Shown here in pieces: positions 44,036 through 53,808 of a stretch of 64,000 nt of DNA. Below the pieces are notes generated by a model that was not told the origin of the DNA, searched no databases, and saw only the letters and a program-made list of their open reading frames with translations. The stretch's first letter is position 1. The number at the start of each line of letters is the position of its first letter. Made by a program: the position numbers and the translations under genes. The stretch comes from Rhodopseudomonas faecalis (GTDB lineage Bacteria; Pseudomonadota; Alphaproteobacteria; Rhizobiales; Xanthobacteraceae): assembly GCF_003217325.1 (NCBI RefSeq), contig NZ_QJTI01000008.1, forward strand, positions 96,764-160,763. The letters run 5' to 3'.

Positions 44036-44111
44036 CCGCGACGGGTGCCGGAAGCCTCTCCTCCAGCTCTTAACCCGTCACGGAAAATCCGTCCGCACTC
44101 TCACTCTGAAG
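44036..44111 (-). promoter_or_regulatory. Conserved foldable leader element, copy 3
   Basis: Upstream of ardC. Outer stem GACGGG with CCCGTC, inner stem GCTGG-AGGAGAGGCTT-CCGGC (one U-G pair), upstream hairpin ACGGA-TTT-TCCGT. The same order of elements as copies 1 and 2, with different stem bases. Confidence 0.6.
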
Positions 44112-44212
44112 GGGGCGTTGCGGGGATCTCCCCGCAGAAGGGGTAGGCAGAGACCAAGGCTCGGCCGCAGGGGAAGGCTTTCCCCCTATTCGGTATGTTC
44201 CCCTGCGCTTCC

Positions 44213-44241
44213 TTGAAAACTGTCAGAAACTCGCGTATATT
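44213..44241 (+). promoter_or_regulatory. Sigma-70-type promoter of the defence cluster
   Basis: TTGAAA (44,213-44,218), 17-bp spacer, TATATT (44,236-44,241), followed by AGGAGA 7 bp before the abiEi start. This is the best promoter by consensus in the window. An inverted repeat ggggaa-ggct-ttcccc (44,170-44,185) upstream may be an AbiEi operator. Confidence 0.7.
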
Positions 44242-44259
44242 TCCAACAGGAGAAAGACG

Positions 44260-44853
44260 ATGACACGGCTGACCGAACAGATTCTGGCACATGCGACGGG
44301 ACTTCCCGAAGGGATGCCCGTGTCCGCCAAGGGCCTGCTCCACCTCGGAAACCGGGCGGCCGTGGATCAGGCATTGTCGCGTCTGTCCGAGCGCGGGCAG
44401 CTCATCCGCGCCGGTCGTGGCGTCTATCTGCGCCCCATCGCCAGTCGGTTTGGCACGCGCGCACCTTCGGTCGAGCAGGCTGTCGAGGCCCTCGCGACCC
44501 AAAAAGGGGAGATCATCGTCTCGAACGGAGCCGCCGCGGCGAACGCGCTTGGCTTGACGACGCAGGTGCCCGTCCGCTCGGTCTATCTGACCTCCGGACG
44601 CAGCCGAAAGATGCACCTCGGCAAGCAGGTCGTCGAATTGCGGCACGCGCCGCGCTGGCAACTGGCCCTGGCCAACCGCCCCGCAGGCGAGGCCGTGCGG
44701 GCGCTGGCCTGGCTCGGCCCCGAAAGGGCGGAGGCCGCGCTCACGACCTTGAAGCGGAAGATGCCGCCTGGTGTGTTCGGCGAACTGGTCGCCGCCGCGC
44801 CGCAGCTTCCGACATGGCTCGCGCAGAGCGTCGGAAAGGCGGCCTATGGCTGA
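44260..44853 (+). CDS. abiEi: Type IV toxin-antitoxin antitoxin, AbiEi-like (DUF6088)
   Basis: 197 aa. The N-terminal winged HTH (TRLTEQILAHATGLPEGMPV...ALSRLSERGQLIRAGRGVYL) is followed by a DUF6088/AbiEi C-terminal domain (IIVSNGAAAANALGLTTQVP, VYLTSGRSRKMHLGKQVVEL). It represses the operon and counters AbiEii. It overlaps abiEii by 8 bp. It heads a five-gene plus-strand run. Confidence 0.9.
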   Translation: MTRLTEQILAHATGLPEGMPVSAKGLLHLGNRAAVDQALSRLSERGQLIRAGRGVYLRPIASRFGTRAPSVEQAVEALATQKGEIIVSNGAAAANALGLTTQVPVRSVYLTSGRSRKMHLGKQVVELRHAPRWQLALANRPAGEAVRALAWLGPERAEAALTTLKRKMPPGVFGELVAAAPQLPTWLAQSVGKAAYG

Positions 44854-45862
44854 CGTTTTCCTCCAGCTTTCGGCCGAGGATCGGCGTGACGCGTTGGGCG
44901 TCGTCGCCGACCGTTCGGGTCGTCCCACCCATCTTCTCGAAAAGGATGTGTGGGTGGTGTGGGCGCTGGCGACCCTCTACGCGACACCGCTCGGCGAACA
45001 TCTGGTGTTCAAGGGCGGGACGTCGCTGTCAAAAGCCTATCAGGTCATTCGCCGTTTTTCGGAGGATGTGGATCTGACCTACGACATTCGGGCGATTGCG
45101 CCCGATCTGGTCGGGGACAATCGCGAGGGTCTGCCGAAGACACGAAGCGAGGAAAAGCGCTGGTCCAGCGAGGTCCGCCGGCGTTTGCCGGCCTTGGTCG
45201 CAGAGACGGTGCAGCCGGTAATCGCGAAGGCCCTGGCCGCTGAAGGGCTGGCGGCGGCCGTCCGCGTCGAGGATGAGAAGCTCTTCATCGACTATGACGC
45301 GACCGCAGCCGGGTCCGGCTATGTGGCTCCAAGCGTCATGCTGGAGTTCGGCGCGCGCTCGACGGGCGAACCTGCGAGCTTGCGCGACGTCGTCTGCGAC
45401 GCGGCCGGCCTGATCGAGGGGCTGCTCTTCCCGACTGCGCGGCCGCGCGTCATGCACGCGGAGCGGACGTTCTGGGAGAAGGCGACCGCCATCCACGTCT
45501 TCTGCCTCCAGGAGCGGCTGCGCGGCGACCGCTTCGCGCGACATTGGCACGATGTTGTCCGACTGGACGAAGCCGGCTTCGCGGAAGCCGCTTTTGCCGA
45601 TCGCGACCTGGTCAACGCTGTCGCCCGGCACAAGTCGATGTTCTTCGCAGAGAAGGCCGCCGACCGCACGCCGATCGACTATGCAGCGGCTGTCAGCGGC
45701 GGCTTGCAACTCGTGCCGGTCGGCGATGGCGCGAAGGCGTTGGAGGATGACTATGCCCGCATGGTTGAGGATGGACTGCTCTTCGACGACGAGGAGCCGT
45801 TCGAAGCGCTCATGGCGCAGTGCGCTGATATAGCCGCGCGCGCGAACAGAGCAGCCGAGTAA
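44846..45862 (+). CDS. abiEii: Nucleotidyltransferase toxin AbiEii
   Basis: 338 aa from ATG 44,846. The minimal nucleotidyltransferase motif is FKGGTSLSKAY (residues 56-65) with SEDVDLTYD (72-80). A conserved helical part follows (MHAERTFWEKATAIHVFCLQ, then RHWHDVVRL). AbiEii uses nucleotides to modify tRNA acceptor ends in the best-studied relatives, causing growth arrest after infection. Motifs look intact. Confidence 0.93.
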   Translation: MADVFLQLSAEDRRDALGVVADRSGRPTHLLEKDVWVVWALATLYATPLGEHLVFKGGTSLSKAYQVIRRFSEDVDLTYDIRAIAPDLVGDNREGLPKTRSEEKRWSSEVRRRLPALVAETVQPVIAKALAAEGLAAAVRVEDEKLFIDYDATAAGSGYVAPSVMLEFGARSTGEPASLRDVVCDAAGLIEGLLFPTARPRVMHAERTFWEKATAIHVFCLQERLRGDRFARHWHDVVRLDEAGFAEAAFADRDLVNAVARHKSMFFAEKAADRTPIDYAAAVSGGLQLVPVGDGAKALEDDYARMVEDGLLFDDEEPFEALMAQCADIAARANRAAE

Positions 45863-45885
45863 GAAACTGGGAGGACCGGGGGTAT

Positions 45886-47208
45886 ATGAGCGAAGTCGAA
45901 GAAGAGCGAAAATTCCAGTTTCTGCGGGACGGCGATGCCGAGCCATCTGAACTGGACTGGAACAAGGGGATCGAGAGCGCCCGCAAGGCGATTTCCGAGG
46001 CCATGAACGCCAAGAATATCGCATTTCTGCTCGGCGCCGGATGTTCTTCCCTGATGAAGGACAAAAAGGAACTCGGCATTGCGACCATGGCGCCGCTGGC
46101 CAAGGAGTTTTGCGGCGAAACCATCGAGGCACGCGCGGCAGGATTCTACAGCGATCCGCCAACAGCCGGCGCTGTACCGGCGCCGTGGCGGCTAACCAAA
46201 GACGAACTCGACTATCTCGATGCGCTCGGGGTCAACCTGGCGAAGGACTACAGCCGTAACCTGGAACGCTTGATGGAGGTGCTGTTCGCGCAACGGTTCG
46301 TGCTGCGCCAGAGCGAGAATCCCGATCTTCACCCCTATCGCGCTGTTCTCGACGGCATCATCAAGAAGGTCCAGGACTTCCTATGGACCCGTGTCACCCA
46401 AGGGGCCTTCGCCACGGAGGGCGACACGACCGTGCGCGACCTCTACGAGCGTTTCTACAAGAAACTGGTCCTACGCGATCGGTCCTTGCCCCGGCCCTGG
46501 GTGTTCACGACCAACTACGATCATTTCAGCGAATTGGCGATGGATCGCCTGGGCATTCCCTATGCCAACGGTTTTTCCGGCGTCGTGGAACGCCGCTTCA
46601 ACCCGGCGATCTTCCGCTATGCTCTGGCCGAGCAGCTCGACGTCGCCAGCCGCAAGTGGACCGCCGTGGACGCCTTCGTCTATCTCTGCAAATTGCATGG
46701 TTCGGTCACTTGGACCGAGGACGATCATGGCCTCTTCCCGATCAAGGAAGTCTGGCCACCGGAATCCACGAACCAGATGCTGATCTATCCGACGCCGGCG
46801 AAGCAGAACTCTTCGCTCGGCTCGCCCTACGCAGACCTGTTCCGGGAATTTCAGTCCCGGATAGTGCGCGAGCAGAGCGTTCTCATCACGGCCGGCTACG
46901 CCTTCGGCGATGAGCACCTGAACAACATCATCTACCAGGCGCTAACGATCCCGACGTTCCGTCTGGTGATCTTCGCGGCGCCGGATACGGACGGCGAGAT
47001 CGCCAAGCTGCGGGCGCTGCGCGATCCGCGCATTTGGATCATTGGAGGCAATGGTCCTACCGCGGGGACGAGGGCGCACTACTTCGACATGATCGTAGAG
47101 CATTTCATGCCCCAGCGCCCCAGCGACAGGATTGATGACGCCGTCCGCAAGGTGTTGTCGGAGCTGGCGCCGAAAAGGGGCGACGAGACAAAGGATGGCG
47201 AGGCATGA
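45886..47208 (+). CDS. SIR2-domain protein of a SIR2-HerA defence system
   Basis: 440 aa, start with GGAGG upstream, 23 bp after abiEii. It carries the SIR2 NAD-binding features: IAFLLGAGCSS (residues 45-55), VFTTNYDHF (206-214), the catalytic His in CKLHGSVTW (268-276) and ITAGYAFGDEHLNNII (334-349). SIR2 proteins of this kind degrade NAD+ upon phage infection and assemble with HerA (SIR2-HerA, also called Nezha). It overlaps herA by 4 bp (ATGA), so the partner is certain by position. Confidence 0.92.
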   Translation: MSEVEEERKFQFLRDGDAEPSELDWNKGIESARKAISEAMNAKNIAFLLGAGCSSLMKDKKELGIATMAPLAKEFCGETIEARAAGFYSDPPTAGAVPAPWRLTKDELDYLDALGVNLAKDYSRNLERLMEVLFAQRFVLRQSENPDLHPYRAVLDGIIKKVQDFLWTRVTQGAFATEGDTTVRDLYERFYKKLVLRDRSLPRPWVFTTNYDHFSELAMDRLGIPYANGFSGVVERRFNPAIFRYALAEQLDVASRKWTAVDAFVYLCKLHGSVTWTEDDHGLFPIKEVWPPESTNQMLIYPTPAKQNSSLGSPYADLFREFQSRIVREQSVLITAGYAFGDEHLNNIIYQALTIPTFRLVIFAAPDTDGEIAKLRALRDPRIWIIGGNGPTAGTRAHYFDMIVEHFMPQRPSDRIDDAVRKVLSELAPKRGDETKDGEA

Positions 47209-49235
47209 GCCACGACGATCGCAAGCGGGCGATCGGCAAGGTGGTCTCGGTCGCGGCCGACCGCTTTGTCGTCGAGATGCACGTCGGCACCGACAATTTC
47301 ACGGTCGTCGGCTTCGACGACGTGCATTATGTGGCGCGGCTGGGATCATTCCTGATGATTCCGTCGCAGTCGGAATATGTCGTGGTCGAGGTTGTCGGCC
47401 TGCGTGAACGCGATGCGAGCACGTCGTCCGAGCGGGGCGACTTCGACCGGGCTGGTTCCTCAAAATATCTGGATGTGGTGCCCGTCGGCATGTTGCCGAT
47501 GCGCGGCGGCGCGTTCCGCTTCGGTGTGTCGGTTTTCCCGTCCCTCTATGCGGACGCACTCTATGCCCTGGACGGCGAACTCGATCGCATCTTCGAGACC
47601 GAGGCGGCCGTCGTGCCGTCAATCGGCCCGGATGGTGGCGTCTGCCAACCAGAAGGCGCCACGCGCTACCGGGTTCTGCCAATCGGCAAGTCCGTGGTGT
47701 TCGAGGACTACGACGTCAAAGTCCGTCTGAACGAGTTCTTCGGTGGCCACGTTGCCGTCCTGGGTAACACCGGCAGCGGCAAGTCATGCACGGTCGCCTC
47801 GGTACTACAGTCTCTTTTCGACAAGCCGGACGAACATCACGCTCGCGGAGCGACGTTTATCGTCTTCGACGTGAATGGCGAGTATCACGAGGCGCTTGCT
47901 CCTTTGGCAAAAGACGGCGGCATCGGCGTCCATCGCGTAACCCTTGATGGGACGACCGCTGGCTTTCGGATGCCACACTGGTTCCTGGAAATGGCAGAAT
48001 GGGAACTGCTTTTGCAGGCGAGCGAGCGAACGCAACTGCCGGTTCTTCGGACGGCGTTAGGTCTGACAAGTCTCTTTCATGCCAACACGCCAGACGCTCT
48101 GGCGCTGCGCGAACACTTTGTCGCCACTTGCATCATCGAGTGCTTTCGAGGTGCGGATGGCGACTCCCCAGTGTCGAAGTTTCAGCGCGTCGTTTCCCTT
48201 CTTCAGAAGTATCCGACGAACGATCTGAATATGGCGTTGTTGAACCGCTTCAGTCCGAATTTTCAATACGGAAATTTTTCTGGCAACAACCAATCGGCAT
48301 TTCTGGATGAAGTAAGGAAGAAGCTCCAGAAGGATGCTCCCTTACCAGCCTACAATCGGACGCCGTTCTCTTTCGATGAGCTGCACGAATGTCTGGATTT
48401 CGCGATCCTTTATGAGGAGGCCCACGGCAACCGCCAAATCCGAGATTACTGCTCGTCCATGGTCACGCGGCTCCGATCTCTCCAAGAGAGGACTGAATAT
48501 GCCTTTTTACGTCACGAAGGAGCTGACGTTGGTGCGGCTGTAAGCGATCTGGAGTTCTTGACCAACATCGTCGGTCTGGAAAGGGCTGTTGGTGAAGCGT
48601 TCACCAAACGCAATCAAGTCATTATCATTGATCTGAATTCCGTCGAAGATGAAATCGTTGAGCTGGTCAGTGCGGTCATCGCACGCATGCTTTTCCGGTT
48701 TCTTCGTCATGCGGAACCAAGAAACCGCTTCCCGATACACCTGCTCCTCGAAGAGGCTCACAGGTATATTGCCTCTACGCCCTCCCGGTTTTCCATCGAC
48801 GCAACCAAGATATTCGAGCGCATCGCCAAGGAAGGACGCAAATACGGCATGTTCGTGCTCTTGGCATCACAACGCCCGAGTGAGCTGTCCAAGACGGTTC
48901 TCAGCCAGTGCTCCAATTTCCTGGTTCACCGCATCCAGAACCCCGACGATCTTTCTCAGATTCGGCAGATGACGCCGTTCATCTCGGATTCCGTCTTGAA
49001 GCGTTTGCCGTCATTGCCTCGGCAGCACGCGCTGGTGTTCGGAACATCGGTCAATCTCCCGACGACATTCAAGGTGCGGGAGGCATCACCGCGGCCGCGC
49101 AGCGACGATACCGCCGTGGTCGATTTGTGGTTCCACGAAGAAGGTCGAGCCGCCGACATTCGACTCGCTCCGGCCGATACCGCTGGAGGGGAGCCGATGG
49201 CAGTAAACGAAGCGTCAGACGATGACATCTTCTGA
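47205..49235 (+). CDS. HerA-like hexameric ATPase of a SIR2-HerA defence system
   Basis: 676 aa. An N-terminal HAS-barrel-like region is followed by the DUF87/HerA ATPase core. Walker A is VLGNTGSGKSCTV (about 185-197), Walker B/Glu pair is IHLLLEEAHRYI (about 510-521) and the sensor/arginine region is LLASQRPSEL (about 551-560). HerA forms hexamers that translocate DNA and, in this defence family, bind SIR2 dodecamers or a nuclease. Intact motifs suggest an active enzyme. It overlaps the next gene by 14 bp. Confidence 0.93.
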   Translation: MSHDDRKRAIGKVVSVAADRFVVEMHVGTDNFTVVGFDDVHYVARLGSFLMIPSQSEYVVVEVVGLRERDASTSSERGDFDRAGSSKYLDVVPVGMLPMRGGAFRFGVSVFPSLYADALYALDGELDRIFETEAAVVPSIGPDGGVCQPEGATRYRVLPIGKSVVFEDYDVKVRLNEFFGGHVAVLGNTGSGKSCTVASVLQSLFDKPDEHHARGATFIVFDVNGEYHEALAPLAKDGGIGVHRVTLDGTTAGFRMPHWFLEMAEWELLLQASERTQLPVLRTALGLTSLFHANTPDALALREHFVATCIIECFRGADGDSPVSKFQRVVSLLQKYPTNDLNMALLNRFSPNFQYGNFSGNNQSAFLDEVRKKLQKDAPLPAYNRTPFSFDELHECLDFAILYEEAHGNRQIRDYCSSMVTRLRSLQERTEYAFLRHEGADVGAAVSDLEFLTNIVGLERAVGEAFTKRNQVIIIDLNSVEDEIVELVSAVIARMLFRFLRHAEPRNRFPIHLLLEEAHRYIASTPSRFSIDATKIFERIAKEGRKYGMFVLLASQRPSELSKTVLSQCSNFLVHRIQNPDDLSQIRQMTPFISDSVLKRLPSLPRQHALVFGTSVNLPTTFKVREASPRPRSDDTAVVDLWFHEEGRAADIRLAPADTAGGEPMAVNEASDDDIF

Positions 49236-50115
49236 CCATCTGGAGACCCTGGCGCAGGCGCTGGAGGCCACGGGAGACTACCGGGTCATCCGGCGTCTCA
49301 AACCGCGCCCTCGCATCGTTCCTCCGCCAGGCACGCCGCTGCGCCTCGGCCTGGTGGTCGATGTGGAGACCACGGGGCTCGACCCTCAGCGCGACGAGAT
49401 CATCGAACTCGCCATGACACCATTCAACTACGGCTTGGATGGCACCATTTTCAGCGTGGGCGACAGCTTCCAAGGGCTGCGTCAGCCGAGCAAGCCTATC
49501 GCCCCGGAAATCACCGCGATCACGGGCATCACCAACGAGATGGTGGCCGGCCAGATTGTTGATCCCGCAGCGGTAGCCTCATTCGCAGCGCCGGCTTCGC
49601 TCGTCATCGCGCACAATGCGGCGTTCGACCGCCGCTTCCTCGAACGATTCAACGACGTGTTCTCGACGAAGCCGTGGGCATGCTCGCTCAGCCAGATCGA
49701 TTGGGCAGCAGAGGGGTTCGAGGGCACGAAACTCGCCTATCTCGCTCAGGCCGCCGGCTTCTTCTACGACCGCCACCGCGCGATGCACGACTGTCTTGCT
49801 ACGGTCGAGTTGTTGGCGATGTGGCTGCCCCGATCTGGCGCTACAGGTCTCAGCCGTCTCCTGGACGGCGCTCGTACCGTTTCTTGGCGAATCTGGGCGG
49901 AGAACGCGCCCTTTGACCTCAAGGATGTCCTTAAAGCGCGGGGGTACCGCTGGAACGGCGATCCCGGCCCGCAGCCGCGCGCCTGGTATATTGACGTTCC
50001 CGAGGCTCAGTGCGAGGCCGAACTACGGTTCTTGAGAACGGAAATCTATCGGTATGAGGTCGATCCCCCGGTTCGGCGGATCGATGCTTATGATCGGTTT
50101 TCAGACAGGATCTGA
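49222..50115 (+). CDS. DEDDh 3'-5' exonuclease linked to SIR2-HerA
   Basis: 297 aa. DnaQ-type exonuclease: LVVDVETTGL with D47 and E49 (Exo I), VIAHNAAFDRRF with D136 (Exo II) and HRAMHD with H185 and D190 (Exo III). All five catalytic residues are present. The C-terminal third (APFDLKDVLKARGYRWNG, RAWYIDV) is a small extra domain found in some phage- and plasmid-borne exonucleases. The gene begins inside herA, so expression is coupled. The textbook SIR2-HerA pair has no such third gene. Confidence 0.92.
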   Translation: MTSSDHLETLAQALEATGDYRVIRRLKPRPRIVPPPGTPLRLGLVVDVETTGLDPQRDEIIELAMTPFNYGLDGTIFSVGDSFQGLRQPSKPIAPEITAITGITNEMVAGQIVDPAAVASFAAPASLVIAHNAAFDRRFLERFNDVFSTKPWACSLSQIDWAAEGFEGTKLAYLAQAAGFFYDRHRAMHDCLATVELLAMWLPRSGATGLSRLLDGARTVSWRIWAENAPFDLKDVLKARGYRWNGDPGPQPRAWYIDVPEAQCEAELRFLRTEIYRYEVDPPVRRIDAYDRFSDRI

Positions 50116-50133
50116 GTGCCGTCGAACGCCGGG

Positions 50134-50350
50134 CTATTGCATGCCCTTCCGGCACTTCTTGGCAAGCGTGGCTGAGACGAACTTTTCCCCTTTCGTCATG
50201 TCGGCGCGCTTTTCCACCATGTAGTGCCTAGCAGTCATGCTTCTCGCAGCTGGCATCCTGCAACGCGTGGTTCTGGAGGCGGTCGCGGATTTCCTTCGAG
50301 ATCCTCGCCTTGCCGGTCACCGTCTTGAATGTCCGGCGCAGGTCCTTGCC
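50134..50350 (-). pseudogene. Remnant of a tyrosine integrase C-terminus
   Basis: On the minus strand the first part reads KDLRRTFKTVTGKARISKEI and IRDRLQNHALQDAS before a stop, then in another frame HYMVEKRADMTKGEKFV and ends with a stop at 50,134. This is the box-II/C-terminal tail of P4-type integrases (usually DLRRT...NHALQDVSSKHYDRYDYM.EKR). No start or catalytic N-terminal part remains. It suggests that an older tyrosine integrase once sat at this end. Confidence 0.7.
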
Positions 50351-50390
50351 TCAATTTAGCAAGGAAGACGTCCACCAAACATGGGGCTAT

Positions 50391-50900
50391 TCACCTTCCA
50401 GCCTCACGGAGCGACGCAGCAATATCGCTGATCGAGCGAAACAGGACCAGTTCATCATCTCTGGTAGGCTCAAATCCTCGGCGCTGCCAGAATTCGGCAG
50501 CCTCCCCGTCGACGGCGTTGACCATCAATGCCCGCCCACCGATCAGCGATGCGGCCTGAACGCACCGTTGGAGGGCGTGCTTCACAAGGCCAGTCCCGAT
50601 GCCCAACCCGGCCGAGCCGATATCGGTCGCGAGCTGACCAAGCAGCATGCAGGGAATTGGACTAGGCGGCTGCCCCGTCCGGATGGAGCGCGGTAGCACC
50701 GATGGCACAACGGCTGTTGGTGCAAGGCCGTAATATCCCACTACACGCCCTGCCTCATGCACGACGAGAACGGCGGTAAAGCCCTTCTGCTGATTGGAGA
50801 GCGCGCGGGTTTTCAGCCAGTGGTCGAGCGTCGGCTTGCCACAGGAAAACTGGGAAACATCGTGGGCGGCGGAAAGCAGCTCGGGTCCTGAAAGCAGCAA
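50391..50900 (-). CDS. GNAT-family acetyltransferase toxin (TacT-like)
   Basis: 169 aa from a TTG 4 bp after the antitoxin stop. It shows HDVSQFSCGKPTLDHWLKTR, VVGYYGLAPTAVVP and LGIGTGLVKHALQR (acetyl-CoA pyrophosphate loop), and FWQRRGFEPTRDDELVLF. These are the marks of GNAT toxins that acetylate aminoacyl-tRNA. The upstream DUF1778 partner completes a type II module. Confidence 0.92.
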   Translation of the reverse strand: MLLSGPELLSAAHDVSQFSCGKPTLDHWLKTRALSNQQKGFTAVLVVHEAGRVVGYYGLAPTAVVPSVLPRSIRTGQPPSPIPCMLLGQLATDIGSAGLGIGTGLVKHALQRCVQAASLIGGRALMVNAVDGEAAEFWQRRGFEPTRDDELVLFRSISDIAASLREAGR

Positions 50901-50904
50901 GGGA

Positions 50905-51204
50905 TTACCGCTTCGCCGCGTAGCCGGGCTCCCACGGCGCAGGCCGCTTCAGCACTTCAACCATCTCCGGAACAGGAGCGGCCGGGCGCGACAGCACATC
51001 CATGAACTGAGCAAAGCCTTCCGGGCTCATCCGGATCAGGCCCTGCTCCATGACGACCTCCTCGGCCGCGCGCACAGCGGCATCTCGCACGAAATCGGTG
51101 CGCGAGCGGCCGCGCAGGCTGGCGGCGCGATCGATCATGGCAACATCCGCTTCGGGCAGACGCATCGAGATCGGATATTCCTTGCGTTCGGCAGTGTTGC
51201 CCAT
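50905..51204 (-). CDS. DUF1778 antitoxin (TacA-like)
   Basis: 99 aa, ATG with AGGAGA upstream. The ribbon-helix-helix N-terminus (YPISMRLPEADVAMIDRAAS, GRSRTDFVRDAAVRAAEEV) matches DUF1778. The C-terminal tail would wrap the GNAT toxin. First gene of the pair, so toxin and antitoxin share a transcript. It probably represses through the palindrome at 51,235-51,252. Confidence 0.93.
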   Translation of the reverse strand: MGNTAERKEYPISMRLPEADVAMIDRAASLRGRSRTDFVRDAAVRAAEEVVMEQGLIRMSPEGFAQFMDVLSRPAAPVPEMVEVLKRPAPWEPGYAAKR

Positions 51205-51234
51205 GGCGAGTCTCCTTAGTCGGAAGATAGCGCC

Positions 51235-51252
51235 TTGTATCTCTAATTACAA
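51235..51252. promoter_or_regulatory. Inverted repeat before the TA operon
   Basis: ttgta-tctctaat-tacaa lies 31-48 bp before the antitoxin start, in an AT-rich stretch where its promoter should be. A ribbon-helix-helix antitoxin would bind such a repeat. Confidence 0.4.
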
Positions 51253-51473
51253 TACGATAAAGTCTCATTTGCAAGCAACAGCTTCCGAGGGACCAGCAAC
51301 GAGGCAAAAGATGACGGCGACATCGAGCGATTCCGACAGGTCATTTTACTCTGCCATGGCACGCCATGTTACGCCGCCGCACGCCATAACGCGCATTGGC
51401 ACACTGAACGCCGCCAAATGTTCGCCCGCAAATTTCGTTGCTAATGCCGGGCATGGGACGAATGCTGTCAGTT

Positions 51474-51698
51474 ATGACCTTGCGAGCCCCACAAAACACA
51501 GCAAAGATGACAGTAGCCGAGCGCGAAGCGCTGCTCGAATCTTTGCTGCTGGACGCGCCGGAGTTGATGTTTACGCCGTGCGGCAGTCCCGACCCTCGCC
51601 TTCTGCGTCTGGTCGGCATCCTGGCAAAGCAGGCGGCACGGGAATGCTTTGCAGAGGAAGTGAAGTTGTCCAGGCAAAGGGGGAAGCGCACCTCCTGA
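51474..51698 (+). CDS. Small ORF upstream of the serine recombinase
   Basis: 74 aa if begun at ATG 51,474; several in-frame starts exist (51,444 to 51,507). The conserved-looking part is MTVAEREALLESLLLDAPEL and LLRLVGILAKQAARECFAEE, an acidic-helical pattern with good codon structure. It ends 19 bp before the recombinase start. No family recognised. It may be a recombinase partner, but this is speculation. Confidence 0.45.
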   Translation: MTLRAPQNTAKMTVAEREALLESLLLDAPELMFTPCGSPDPRLLRLVGILAKQAARECFAEEVKLSRQRGKRTS

Positions 51699-51717
51699 TG
51701 CGGATGGGAGCAATGTT

Positions 51718-53505
<1,788 letters not shown>

Positions 53506-53808
53506 ATAAACCGGTGCAATCCTCACAACACCTCAAAAACGAGTTTGGCACGCCAAACTGGCGCGACATTCCCATCTGGAGGCTTCCTGGGAGGACATCC
53601 GCGCCCGGGGGCTGCGGTGCGAGGGGTGTGTAGCAATGCTGAGCGGGTTTGGGAAGCCCCGTGGGCGGAATTTTTCAAGAAATATGACGAAGGCCCGGCG
53701 GCCGGCGCGGTTTCCATTGCCCGGCGCTGCAACTCCTGCGAACATTGTCCGTAAGCCGGCATGCGATCGGCCCTGGAAACGCAGACACAAGCAGGCCGCG
53801 AGGGCTCC

